Origin: Sphaerosporella brunnea
Lineage: Eukaryota > Ascomycota > Pezizomycetes > Pezizales > Pyronemataceae
Direction: 5' to 3'
Length of the DNA: 64,000 nt
NCBI GenBank assembly: GCA_008704415.1
Contig: VXIS01000207.1
Location: 21,927 to 85,926, forward strand
Shown here: positions 46,338 to 57,116 of the stretch, piece after piece
How positions within the stretch are numbered: position 1 is the stretch's first letter
Layout: the number at the start of each line of letters is the position of its first letter
Made by a program: the position numbers and the translations under genes
The notes under the pieces: generated by a model
Databases searched by the model: none
What the model saw: the letters and a program-made list of their open reading frames with translations, nothing else
Told to the model about the DNA's origin: nothing

Positions 46338-47139
46338 ATGCCTCCAAAAGAGCAGAAGGATGAAGTCCCCCCAACATCGCCGCCCGCAAGTGCTCTGAAG
46401 CGGCCTCTTGCTCCAAAGGCCGCTGCTTCTCCCGCCAAAAAGCAGACCAAGTGGACTCCTGAGGAGGACGCATTGATAATAGAGTTGCGAGGCCGCGGCG
46501 AGAAGTGGGATGATATCTCAAAACGTCTGCCGGGTAGAAGTGCGATTTCCTGTCGTCTGCACTACCAGAACTACCTCGAGCGCCGATCCGAATGGGACGA
46601 GGAAAGGAAGAACCGGTTGGCTCTACTGTACGAAAGGTACGTGTTGCATTTCCAAGAACTTCCCCTTCCGTTATTGCCCAACGAAGAGGAAAAACAAAAA
46701 CATCGTAAGGTGTAGAGATGAGATGAGATGCCCCGTATGATGCAGAAGTAGTAGTCCTATCGTTGTTGTTGAGATCACGTGCGCTGACAATAGCGGCTTT
46801 TTTCTTTTGTTGCCCGTTTTCTGATAAAGGTTCAAAGCCGATATGTGGCAAATGATTGCAAAGGAAATGGGGATCCCCTGGAGGGCAGCTGAAGCCATGC
46901 ACTGGCAGCTGGGAGAGCAGGATATGGCCCATCGTGCCGGTGTCGTGCCGTTCTCGTTGAGCAGCGTCGCCATTGACGCCCCAAGGAGACGAGCTCCTGC
47001 TACCGCTGCCGGTCCTTCGTCTTCTTCGAGTGCCCAGGGGCAAAAAACCAGTCCGACCTCGCCCCACGACGACCGCACTCCTCGGTACCCCGGTCCCTAC
47101 GAACTTCCTGGGCCCGAGCACACCCGCCGGTACGACTGA
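46338..47139 (+). CDS. SANT/Myb-like DNA-binding protein
   Basis: Exons 46338-46636 and 46830-47139 give 202 aa. A Pro/Ala/Lys-rich start leads into a single Myb/SANT repeat at about residues 37-90: TKWTPEEDALIIELRGRGEK, then WDDISKRLPGRSAISCRLHYQNYLE with the tryptophan spacing of Myb repeats. After the 193-base intron the block FKADMWQMIAKEMGIPWRAA, then EAMHWQLGEQDMA, is one I associate with a conserved group of filamentous-ascomycete Myb-type regulators. The C terminus is Ser/Pro-rich and probably disordered. Target genes are unknown. The 5' flank is long (2 kb), more typical of regulators than of the housekeeping genes around it. Confidence 0.85.
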
Positions 47140-47624
47140 ATCCAGACCGGAGGCCGTTTTCTTTTCTTTCCTTTTCCTCTCTTTTTTTTTTTTTTTCGAG
47201 CTCCGAGTTCCAAGTTTTGAATTTTTTTTGCTTTTCACCACGACCAGTTCGGGGTTTCAATAGCTGTTCACAGTTTTTTTCTCTCTATATCTTCTCTCCT
47301 CCCCTCTCTTCTCGACCCCCTCGCGAGCTCGCTACCACCGCTAAAAAACCCGACTGACATTCGTTCAACTTGTGTTTTTTGTTTGTTTTTCCTGCTTTCA
47401 TTTTCTAGAGGAGTTCTCAGTCAACGTTGCGTTTTTCTTTTTCTCAAACAGTGTATACCATATAAGTGTAGAATTAACGACTGTACGACATCAATAAAGT
47501 TTTCTTTTGAGCATCACTTACATCCAGTGGTTGGTTGGTTGACAAATATGCTTGAATTGCGATTTTGGGGGCGGGAACCGCGTATCTCGCAGCTGACAGC
47601 TCATCGAAATCGGATTGCTTAAGG
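47140..47624. other. Convergent intergenic Myb gene-TRM9
   Basis: These 485 bases hold two convergent 3' flanks, with T-rich tracts at 47180-47196 and 47222-47230. No gene is seen. Confidence 0.5.
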
Positions 47625-48635
47625 TCATCCGACTATACCACATATTACCCACCAATTGTCCTTCTCGTAGCCAGACTCCAACACATACCCTCCAGCAGCC
47701 GCCACATCTGCCTCCAATTCGCCTTTACGGTAGAGATGGTAGTAACGTTGATATGTGACCTCCTTTGCCTGTGGCTTCCCCTCTTCATTGGCCTCTGCAT
47801 CGAGAGTGCTGTCTTTCTTGACTGATTCGCTGCCGGCTTTAATATATTGCTTTGAAAGGACCCAGGGCACAAAAACGTCCTGGCTGTGTCCCTCGTCCCA
47901 TCCCCGCCGAGAGTTGTTTTGCTCCAGCGCCCAAACATATATCAGCGCTTTTCCGCCTTGGCCAGTGGGTCCCGGTTTCAGGGCGGAAATTATGCTTTTG
48001 ATCGAGGCCACTCGCCGTTCCGGAGAGGAGAAATGGTGGATCACGGCTATGCTGATCGCGAAATCGAAGCGGCCCGTAGGGTGGGGGAGATCCAGAGCGT
48101 CGGCGACGAACGAATCGTGGATCAATTTGCGGTCGTACGCAATTTGTACCAGGTTTGAGGACCTGGAAAATGTTTCAGTAAGCTGCTGCTCAGTTTGTGA
48201 CGCGGAATTGTAGCCCACCTATCCGAGCCGACCATGTAGATGTTGGGATTCACGTTAAGATATTTTCCGTTGCCGCAGCCGATGTCCAGGCCGACAGATC
48301 CTGTTGGCATCTCGCGAAGGAACCTGTCAACGATTGGCCAGGGCTGTTTGGAAATAGATAAGTCAGTTGCATGCATTCGCCAACGATGTGGCGCAGATGT
48401 ATCCAGCCAAGCTTAGAAGGCTGGGGAGCAGCAGAGAGGCTTGAGTTGTGATAATGGCCTGTCCTGCAACAAAATGGCCTCTGGGTGTTTACCGGACATA
48501 TCAATGTTTGGGGAGAAACAAACTGACCTTGAAGCGCGTCGCGGAGAAATGGCTCGCAATCTGTTGGTATACCTGGTGGACATGAGCCGCTTCGTACTGC
48601 TCAGGTGCCACCGCGGCAAAAGGTTTGGCAGACAT
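47625..48635 (-). CDS. TRM9: tRNA wobble-uridine methyltransferase Trm9
   Basis: Exons 48528-48635, 48219-48343 and 47625-48162 give 256 aa. Trm9 methylates the carboxymethyl group at U34 to complete mcm5U and mcm5s2U in tRNAs for Arg, Glu and other amino acids, with Trm112 as partner. The start MSAKPFAAVAPEQYEAAHVH and VYQQIASHFSATRFKPWPIV are conserved. SAM motif I is VGLDIGCGNGKYL, followed by YMVGSDRSSNLVQIA, DALDLP, and FDFAISIAVIHHFSSPERRV. The C terminus has YQRYYHLYRKGELEADVAAA and ends in GYEKDNWWVIC, both diagnostic. The open frame on the opposite strand is a shadow. Confidence 0.96.
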
Positions 48636-49389
48636 GAAAGAGCACGAGATAAGCGAGGACGGGTAGATTTATATCGATGCGGGGAGTGGGATCAGGTCTG
48701 TGCGCGACGAGACGAAGAGCAGGACCCGCGCGTTGCTGCTGAATCCGGACTCCTGCCTGGGCTAGAAGTTGTCTGGAAGATGTCCATCTCGAACACGGAT
48801 GGCTGCAGTCAACCGTGGTCAAAAATCTTGGCATCAAACGACGGCATCGCGAGTGCAAAATCTGGAATAGGCCCGTCTATCACCACATCTCCACCAACAC
48901 TTCATCATTCAAAAGAACTTTGGATCTGGGTGGTTTCGCTTATGATCAGCAGATGACCGGCACATTGTCCTGTCGTCTCGTTTGCTTTTGATGAGCCAAG
49001 ATGGCTGTCTGTAAATCCTTGTTGGACCACAAGCGCTCTATAGGTCCATTTGCCTGCTCATGTACTTACCGAGTACCTACCTGCCCTCTTGGTGTACTCT
49101 ACACATATTTCTCGGGTTGTGGATGAGCTCGAGTGATCGCCGGTGGAAATCTGGCTCATTGCCTGCCACTCGGTCACATGCCCGACCCTAACCCTGCCAT
49201 CGGTCGAGTTGTGTGGGGGTACATACGGCAGCTACGCAGCTTGCATGTAGTTTGTTGTCAACTATGAAGTCATAGACAGGACAGGAAACACCCCCCCCAA
49301 ACATCAACCCTTCAACCCCTCAACATCCACACCACCCACTATTCTCATCAACCCCTCCCCACCCCCCCCCAAAAAAAAAAAAAAAAACC
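48636..49389. promoter_or_regulatory. Divergent upstream region TRM9/YUH1
   Basis: These 754 bases lie between divergent starts. Directly before the YUH1 start is a C tract (about 49362-49370) followed by 17 A (49371-49387), so the YUH1 mRNA leader probably contains an A run two bases before AUG. Nothing else is recognised. Confidence 0.5.
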
Positions 49390-50306
49390 ATGTCCGCCAG
49401 CGTAGCCCCCGACCTCCCAAAGCCCAACAAAGCCTTTATTCCCCTAGAGTGTGTTGTTCCAACTGCCATTTTGTGCTGTGGCTGGGGTTTGTGAACTGAC
49501 AACATTGGCTGGCAACCTCCAGATGTAACCCCGACTTGATGACCACGCTGGTCCACAAGCTGGGACTGTCGAAACAGCTCGCCTTTGTCGATGTCTATTC
49601 GCTCACCGACCCCGATCTTCTCGCATTCGTCCCGCGACCAGCTCTCGCGCTCTTGCTGGTTTTCCCCGTATCGCCCATCTACGAGAAGTCCCGCCAGGAA
49701 GAGGATGCCTCTCTCCCTGACTATGACAAGAAGGGCGAAAACGAGGATCCCCTATGGTTCAAACAGACTATCCGGAACGCCTGCGGAATGATGGGCCTGT
49801 TGCATGCAGTGTCGAATGGCTCGGCACGGAGCATGATACGTTTGTACCCCCCTCAACCGTCCCACTCCCCCCCCTTCACGGCACGGTCGTTTGTTTTCCC
49901 AACATTCGCAATCTGACTATGCACTCCAGAGCCTGGTAGTCCGTTGTCGAAATTCCTTGCCCGGGCACAGCCACTGTCCCCAATAGAGCGTGCCAAGGCA
50001 CTTGAGGAGTCCGATGAGCTGGAAGCGGCTCACAAGACGGCTGCCACGCAGGGTGACTCTGTGGTTCCCAACGCAGAGGACGACGTGGACCTCCATTATG
50101 TTTGCTTTGTCAAATCCAACAAGGACAACCATCTTTACGAGCTTGATGGCAGGCGAAAGGGCCCTCTTGACCGGGGAGACATTGGTGAGGACGGTGATGT
50201 TCTGTGCGATAAAGCTACTGCTGTCGTGCAAACCTTCATCGATCGCGAGAAGCAGAGCGGAAGGCTAGATTTCAGTCTGGTGGCTCTGACACCTAGCTTT
50301 GATTGA
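49390..50306 (+). CDS. YUH1: Ubiquitin C-terminal hydrolase, UCH-L3/Yuh1 type
   Basis: Exons 49390-49448, 49523-49839 and 49930-50306 give 250 aa. The family C12 cysteine protease trims small adducts from the C terminus of ubiquitin and ubiquitin-like proteins. All catalytic residues are visible: Q101 and C107 in WFKQTIRNACGMMGLLHAVS, H181 in DLHYVCFV, and D198 in LYELDGRRKGP. N-terminal FIPLECNPDLMTTLVHKLGL and the substrate-crossover region around residues 155-175 (EESDELEAAHKTAATQG) are typical. Length fits UCH-L3 (230) and Yuh1 (236). Confidence 0.96.
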
Positions 50307-50562
50307 GGTAGTCCACCCGATATGGGGTTGTGCTTGGGGAAGTTTCTTATTCTGAACGGGACACATGATGGAACTTCTGGCCTTGCGTGGTGGGTATAAC
50401 AATATCTTACAACAGAATACCCAAACCAAACGCGAGACCTTAACCTCTGAAGGGGCTACTTACAATGAAACGGGCAACTGAAAAAAGAAAAAAACCACAG
50501 TGACATCCATCATACCAATCGCTAATGCATGAAACCGCACTCCATCAATCCCACTCAGAAGC

Positions 50563-51463
50563 TTAGAAAATTACATCCTCGTCCTCTTGTTCTCCCAACA
50601 GATCTGCGAAACCACCACCAGGAGCTTCCTTGCCTTGCGCCGCCAGTAGCTCCTCCTTGGCCGCGTTCTCCTTATCGTGCTCCTCTCCATCCCTCTGTTT
50701 CTTACCCTGCACCTTCTTCAACCGATAAAACTCCTCTCGATCCAACTCGTCCAGCTCGCTGTTGATGTATTTGATAGTGTTCTCGGTCCTGGGAATGATG
50801 ACATGCTCGATAGCGTTGACTCTGCGGTTGACAACCTTGATAACGTCGTCAAGGATGACAAAAGCCGTCTGCAAGCTCGCCAACTCGACCAAGGTCTCCA
50901 CAGCTTTAGTATAAACCTCTCTCGCGCGCTGGACCTGCTGACCGCCGCGTCCCAAACCGGTGAGGGCAAAGTCGCCGGCGCCCTCGGTGACGTAGGAGTC
51001 GAAAGCGGGAAGGAACACGCCGCTGACGTTTTCCTGGTGGGTGCGCAGGCGGAAGCGGGCGGTGCGCACGGCCTGGATGATTTCGTAGCTGACGTTACCG
51101 GCGCCGCCGGTAGCATAGGCTACCTCTGCGAGCGAAAACGCGGCGATCTGCATTACGCGCCCCATCTTGCGCTTGGCCTCGTCGATGCGCCGCGTGATGT
51201 CGCGGAAGCGCTTTGTCAGCGCTTCGGACTTGCGTTTCAGCAGTGAATGGCCTGGTTTGTTTTTGTGCGGTCAGTCTCCTTCCCCCGGGCCGGCCTGTGT
51301 TGGGTGTGGGAACGCGAACCTATCTCGGCTCCTTTGAGCTTCGACTTCATCAACCCCAGCGACTGCCGGGTTGCGAAGACGGCCTCGCGATTCTGTGCGG
51401 TAGACTCCGGATCAGCGTGTAGTCAATGGATGCAGATGGGGAACTGACGCCTGCTCCGGACAT
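50563..51463 (-). CDS. VMA8: V-type H+-ATPase subunit D (Vma8)
   Basis: Exons 51449-51463 (15 nt), 51320-51392 and 50563-51251 give 258 aa (yeast 256). Subunit D is the central-stalk rotor of the V1 sector that couples ATP hydrolysis to proton pumping at vacuolar and endosomal membranes. After MSGAG and the intron the conserved [40 protein letters not shown] and [20 protein letters not shown] follow, then coiled coil through [20 protein letters not shown] and [20 protein letters not shown]. The acidic C terminus ends EDEDVIF. A frame start at 51165 would miss the first ~70 residues. Confidence 0.96.
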
Positions 51464-51887
51464 CTTGCGGGTGGTATGCGGAGGAAGGGTATTCAATGAA
51501 GGTGTGGTGGTTGGTGTTGAAGCTGGCAACTATCTGGAGCTTGCTCAGTGCGGCACCCCACGCTACAAGCCGCGCGTGCACATGACGTGGGTTAGGTGTC
51601 GTTCAGTTCAATGCCTTCGTTGCGTGCATGCATTTCGGGCTGGTTACAGCAAGCAAGCGCTTGTTATCTGAACCGCCGTGGAACGACAAGTTTAGGCCTT
51701 GTACATAGCGTGCCGTAGAATTCCTTATATACCGCGCATTTTGAGGCACCACGCAACTTTATGATACCGAGTCTGCTTTTCCTCCCATTCTCCACCACGC
51801 CCGGCTCCAAATTCCAATTCAAACCTTCTGCTCCCCAAACCTCGCTACCACCAATCTCCTTGGCAAGATCTGGTAGATCTTTGACGT

Positions 51888-52247
51888 TCAGAAGGTGATC
51901 TTCTGAACCTGAAACGACTTGCGAAGATCTCCTTGCTCATTATGGAGCTTTTCCCATGCATCAGCAACGCAGTCAGTAATCAAAATCCGACGCCGCAGCA
52001 CCCGAACATTTGCCTTACCAGGGAAATCGCTATGCCAATTCTCTTCTATCTTTTCCTCAAGATAGTCGCTGGTATGTTGCTTCACCGATTTGTTGATATG
52101 CGTATCGAGTGGCTGCAGATAGCCTGTCAGGCCTTCTGGAGTAAATGCCGTCGTAGTGTTGAGATGTGGCGAAGAGAAATGTTGAAGGCTACTTTCCGCC
52201 GTGACAGCTTTTTCAAAACCATCTTCCCCTTCGCATTTTTCTGCCAC
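51888..52247 (-). pseudogene. C-terminal fragment of a pogo/Tigger-type DDE transposase
   Basis: The frame reads FTPEGLTGYLQPLDTHINKS, then VKQHTSDYLEEKIEENW, and later CVADAWEKLHNEQGDLRKSF. This is the order seen at the end of the DDE_1 domain of pogo/Tigger/Fot1 transposases (LQPLDVxVNKPxK... W... IRKSF). The earlier D-D catalytic region and DNA-binding domain are not recognisable upstream, where frames change (52127-52710). It is interpreted as a dead remnant. No terminal repeats were found. Confidence 0.65.
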
Positions 52248-53218
52248 TCCCTCGCATTATCCTCAAAGTATAAAGCCTGCAGTCTTTCTTCCCGTGTCGT
52301 ACTCCTCCTCTTCACAATTCCTTCCGCTTCCTCAGGCTCCTTCGCAGCTTGCGCTTTAAGGGATTCACAATGCGGGTTCTCTCATGGATGTGTTGCATAG
52401 GTGCCAGCGGGGGACGGCCCTCTACTGCCTCTACTGCTGGCGGGAGCGGTAGAGAGTTCGTGCAACGGGCACCGACGGGGATTGGTTCGTGGCCTTGACG
52501 TCGGGGCCGTGCCTCTTGGTATCGCTCTCCATGCTGCCGCCGCCGGTGCTCAGGAAGCTCCCTCTCCATGCTACTACTACTAGAACTAGTAGTGTGTGCC
52601 TGGGATGCCGAGCCCACAGCGCGATCAACATACTGTCGGGGTGGAGTTGGGAGATGGTCCGCCACTTGATTGAGAATGTCGTAGTCTTCTGTGCTCATCC
52701 CTTCGCTCACAAGTCAGTTTTTCCATGCTTTTCAAGAACCTGGGAACATACTGGGCTGGGGCTGTTCAGATGCTGCGGGGGTTCGGTGTTCGGTGCGCGA
52801 TGCAGTCTCGTGGTGCGCCTTGGTGGACGTCAATGGAACGCCTGCCTGACGTCAGGTTGGCTGGCATCCGGGTCCTACTCTCAGAAAACTAACCGCCCAG
52901 AATTTCGAACACCACGCGCGGTATATACGGAATTCTACGGTAGAATGGATTGAAACAGCGTAGCAAGGAGGTGTCCGGGGCAAAGCTTAAGGCGCATTCA
53001 CGATGGAGGCCTCTCCGATTGCAAGTGACATTTGATCTGCGAATATATGTGCCACCTCTAGGCACACGCTGCTCAAGCACTACGGAGAAACCGGTCATAG
53101 AAAACCTTGAGGATGGTATTAGGGACCAGAATCAAGTGACCGAGAGATATGATGAATCACTTCAATCTCGATGGATGCTGGCCAAATCCTCTGAGTGGGC
53201 CATTTTTGTCATGAAAAC

Positions 53219-53325
53219 CCAGATACCTGATCTACTCGTCAATAAGGATGAGAGATAAGGTCGTGGCACAGTTACCGAGCCAAGTCACCCTATCTCTCTT
53301 CCTTATTGACGAGTAGATCGGGTAT
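53219..53325. repeat. 107-base palindromic hairpin
   Basis: CAGATACCTGATCTACTCGTCAATAAGGA followed by GAGAGATAAGG on the left matches the inverted CCCTATCTCTCTTCCTTATTGACGAGTAGATC.GGTAT on the right, about 40 bases per arm with a ~20-base loop. It could be a very short MITE or a solo foldback. No clear TA duplication was established. Confidence 0.65.
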
Positions 53326-53744
53326 GTACATATTTATTTATGAGATGGTTGGTGGCCACTGCTTGCAATGGCAAGAATGGTATTGCCGTGGTTATCCACG
53401 TCCGCAAAATGCTCGATCTGGTACGATAACTTTTCGTGGCTGACTGACTGTTCGAAGGCGGCACGTCACTGGCGGCAACGGTAGCGCCTAACGCGTCAAA
53501 TGGTTTATTACTCGGTCATCACATGCCAGTCTGGGCACATGCCAGTTTGGGAACTCCGGGTGATGACTAGTGATGCGCATCTCCCTAGCAACCACACCCG
53601 CTTTCAGCCTAGCCACGCTTGATTTTAGCCCCACCGTGACCCACAAACTTTTTTTGCCTTATCTGAGGTTTCTCTCAACCTCCCCGACCATAAAGCAACC
53701 ACAGGTGAAATCGTCATCTTTGACCGACAGGACAATCAGTAAAG

Positions 53745-55873
53745 ATGCAGCTCGTGAGAGGCCCACCACCTTGCACTGTTGCTGCTCCCTGTCGTTCATT
53801 CATTCACTTGCTAACTATCGATTGCTTTCTGCCTGTAACAGACCTGGAAGAACATTGCTCCCGTACCGACGTCGCAGGAGTTCCTCGACATCGTTCTGTC
53901 GAGAACCCAACGGCGACTGCCCACTCAGATTCGTGCAGGTTTCAAGATCTCGCGTATCCGAGCCTTCTACACCCGTAAGGTCAAATACACGGCGGAGACG
54001 TTCAATGAAAAGCTTTCGGCGATCCTGGACACGTTCCCGCGGCTGCAGGATATCCACCCGTTCCATAGTGCGTTGATGAACACGCTCTACGATGCCGACC
54101 ACTTCCGCATCGCTCTCGGTCAGCTTTCGACCGCCAAGCACCTGATAGAGCAGGTTGCCCGTGACTATGTGCGTCTGATCAAGTATGCGCAGTCACTGTT
54201 CCAGTGCAAGCAGTTGAAGCGTGCGGGACTGGGACGTATGGCCACCATCACCAAGCGGTTGAAGGGTTCGCTGGAGTACCTGGAGCAGGTGCGACAGCAC
54301 TTGGGTCGTCTCCCATCCATTGACCCCAACACGCGGACGCTCCTCATCTGCGGTTACCCCAACGTCGGAAAGTCGAGTTTCTTGAAGAGCGTTACTAGGG
54401 CGGATGTGGATGTGCAGCCGTATGCATTTACCACCAAGAGTTTGTATGTCGGTCACTTCGATTACAAGTACCTGCGGTTCCAGGCCATCGACACCCCCGG
54501 AATCTTGGATCACCCGCTGGAAGAGATGAACACAATTGAGATGCAGTCTATCACTGCGATTGCGCATTTGCGGAGCGCGGTGCTGTACTTCGTCGACTTG
54601 TCGGAGCAGTGTGGATACACGGTCGAGGCGCAGGTCAAGCTGTTCCACTCGATTAAGCCGCTGTTCGCCAATAAGATCGTATTCCTGGTTGTTAACAAGA
54701 TCGATGCCATGCGGCCCGAGGACCTGGACCTGGAAAAGCAGGCACTCTTGGAGACCATCACCAAGTCCGGAGAGGTGCAGATGCTGCGGTTGTCGTGCCA
54801 CACCGAGGAGGGTGTCATGGACGTGCGCAACATCGCCTGCGACCGTCTCCTCGCCGTTCGCGTCGAGCAGAAACTTAAGAACGCCATCGGCAGCGCCGCC
54901 TCACAGGAGGCTGTCAACATCCTCAACCGCATTCACGTCTCTCGCCCCCTCAGCGGCGTCGAGCCAGAGCCCTTCATCCCCGACGCCGTCCTCAACAGGA
55001 TGAAGTACGACCCTAACGACCCCAATCGCCCCAAGCTCGAGCGCGACATCGAAGTCGAAAACGGCGGCGCAGGTGTCTACAACGTCAACCTGAAGAAAAA
55101 TTACATCCTCGAGAACGACGAGTGGAAGCAAGACAAGATTCCCGAGATCTTCAACGGCCGCAACGTCTACGACTTTATCGATCCAGACATCGAGGCGAAG
55201 CTTGCCGCGCTCGAGGAGGAGGAGGAGCAGCTGCAGGCATCAGGATACTACGACGAGGCCGAAGATATCGAGGACGAGGAGGATGTCGAGATTCGTGAGA
55301 AGGCGGAGTACATCCGCGAGCAGCAACAGCTCATCCGCAACGCAGCGCGCTCAAAGAAAGCGCTCAAGAACCGCGCCATCATTCCACGCTCCCAAACCAC
55401 AAAGAAGCTCTCGGACATGGAGGCGCACCTGGAGAAGCTGGGGCTCGACCCCAGCGCAATCTCGGAGCGCGCGCGCAGCAAGTCTCGTGGCCGCGCTTCC
55501 AGACGCGATGCGGACGAAGATGCAGATATGATGGATGTCGACGGAAATCCGGCGAACCGCGCTATGAGCGTCGCCAGACAGAACAAACAGAAGGCCATTG
55601 AGAAGGCGAAGGCCCGCGCCAGAAGCATGAACAGACGCGAGGACGGAACGGGAGAGAGCTCCGGCGCCCGCTCACAGGCGGAGAAGATGGCGAAGTTGAA
55701 CCAGAAGAAAATGAACCGCATGGCCAGGCAGGGAGAGGCCGATCGGCACCAGACTGCCAGTATCGCGAAGCACTTGGTGAGTTCCACCATTCCCTTTTCT
55801 CCTGTAGAACGTTTACTAACAGGTGACGCAGTTTTCTGGAAAGCGTGGTTTGGGATCTACCCGGAGTCGATAA
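53745..55873 (+). CDS. NOG1: Nucleolar GTPase Nog1
   Basis: Exons 53745-53753 (9 nt, MQL), 53842-55776 and 55832-55873 give 661 aa (yeast 647). Nog1 is an Obg-family GTPase on pre-60S particles from nucleolus to cytoplasm; its C-terminal tail inserts in the polypeptide exit tunnel. After MQL comes [20 protein letters not shown]. The GTPase core shows P-loop [10 protein letters not shown], the switch region [22 protein letters not shown] and [10 protein letters not shown]. The region [16 protein letters not shown] and [14 protein letters not shown] precede a long charged helix, and the end [19 protein letters not shown] is built by the short last exon. Frame and lengths agree at all junctions. 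Confidence 0.97.
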
Positions 55874-56433
55874 ACACCTGTTCTATGCAGTGTTGTCAAT
55901 ATCTAGCCAGCCCTAAAAGCCACAGCGGCTGGCTCTTTTTGAGCAGCCAGCCGAGAGGCCGAATAATGAAGCCCACAAAGCTGCCGTCTTTTTTTTTTTT
56001 TTTTTAAAATTTCTCCATGCAACACTGGTTCTATGTCGTTGGGAATAAGATTTGTGCACGGGTAAAAAAGTGGGATTAATTTTCATATGCGTGTGTTAGA
56101 GAGGACGTCGCCTGGTCGAATGTAGATGTTAATTGTCGAATCACTAGGCAATAACATCACCGTCGCCCCACAGCTAGAGCGGGTCATCTCCAAAATATCT
56201 CGGCATCCGATTAGGTTGCACATTCAACTATCCGACGCCCTCTCTACCGCGTTCGACTGGCTTATGCTTGTCTAGAATATTTCCTGCAACTATAACTGCA
56301 AATAAGATGACAAGTACCTATTTCATCTCTTCGCAAAATTGGCAATCAAATGCACAACCTTCGTGACTCCACTGTTAAATCCGCTGATGGGTCTCCATTG
56401 TTGCCAACCCTCATAACGCCCGAAAGGTACTTT
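55874..56433. other. Convergent intergenic NOG1-VPS37
   Basis: These 560 bases contain the hAT-type MITE at 55888-56027. The remainder shows no repeat, RNA gene or coding region. Confidence 0.55.
55888..56027. mobile_element. hAT-type MITE with perfect 8-bp target duplication
   Basis: Terminal inverted repeat CAGTGTTG (55888-55895) matches CAACACTG (56020-56027). Both sides are flanked by the identical octamer GTTCTATG (55880-55887 and 56028-56035). An 8-bp duplication and CAGTG-type ends are the hallmark of hAT transposons. The 140-base element has GGCTGGCT/AGCCAGCC internal inverted motifs and an ~18-base T tract. It begins 14 bases after the NOG1 stop codon, so it must be part of the NOG1 3' UTR or end. 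Confidence 0.88.
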
Positions 56434-57116
56434 CTAATACCCATTGCCACCGCTCCCACTGACTCTACCTTCATCCCACCTTCCTCTCCTCTCCCGTCTC
56501 AGAGCCACTGTCTTCCTTCCATCTCGATAAGCGCGGACCCAAGGCTCTACCTCAAGCTCTCCAGCGCCACTCAGAAACTCTTCAGCAAGAGCATCACATT
56601 CCCTCTCCCCCTCTGCCACTGCACTTTGTAAACGCGCATGCAGCCCCACTTCCGAGAATGGCTGCAGGGACTGGTACATCTCCTTCTCCTTTTCCCGCCA
56701 ACGCTTCTCGAGCCCTTTTGTTTCTAGCAGCTTTTGCTGGGTGCTCTCGCGCAGCGTGCCGAGGGAGGTTTCGAGGGCTACGAGCTGCTGGGAGAGCGCA
56801 ATGTTGGTGGACAGAGAAGCCGTCAGTGCGGCCGAATTTGAGGCTGAGGACGGGTGCGTAGCTGTGTATAGCGAGGATAGAAGTGCCGGCGAATGGAGGA
56901 GGTACTGGAGGTCATCGCGGCTGCCCGGGAGGGGGGGGTCGTCAATGAGGGTGTCGAGGAGAGGATGTGGCGGGCTTACGATTTGCCATGGAGCAGCTCT
57001 GGTACGAAAGGTGTGGATGGGAGCGGTTGGAGCTCCTCGGCTGTGACTGGCGGGGTGTTTGTGCGAGACGTAGGCTTTGGCGGAGGCGGCGGCGGGTTCG
57101 GTGGTAGAGACGACAT
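56434..57116 (-). CDS. VPS37: ESCRT-I subunit Vps37 (Mod(r) domain)
   Basis: Exons 56980-57116 and 56434-56920 (59-base intron) give 207 aa. Vps37 is part of ESCRT-I (Vps23-Vps28-Vps37-Mvb12), which sorts ubiquitinated cargo at endosomes. A Pro-rich start (NPPPPPPKPTSRTNTPP) precedes the Mod(r) helical hairpin: DDLQYLLHSPALLSSLYTAT, then SLSTNIALSQQLVALE. It continues with the stalk KGLEKRWREKEKEMYQSLQP, LQSAVAEGERECDALAEEFL and a basic end (YRDGRKTVALRRERRGRW). Without the intron the first frame stops at a TAA, so splicing is required. Together with SNF7 this is the second ESCRT gene in the window. Confidence 0.88.

Larger units (their letters stand above)
51464..53744. other. 2.3 kb gap VMA8-NOG1 with transposon debris
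   Basis: The gap holds a decayed pogo-like transposase piece (51888-52247), Arg/Pro-rich open frames upstream of it without clear identity (52127-52710, minus), a palindromic hairpin at 53219-53325, and the NOG1 upstream region. Confidence 0.6.

Noticed and set aside
46336..47241. 301-codon minus-strand frame
   Set aside because: It is antisense to both exons and the intron of the Myb gene. The plus-strand frame has a clear SANT repeat and proper splice sites.
56921..56979. Unspliced reading through the VPS37 intron
   Set aside because: The first frame meets TAA six bases past the splice donor region. Splicing restores the Mod(r) domain frame.
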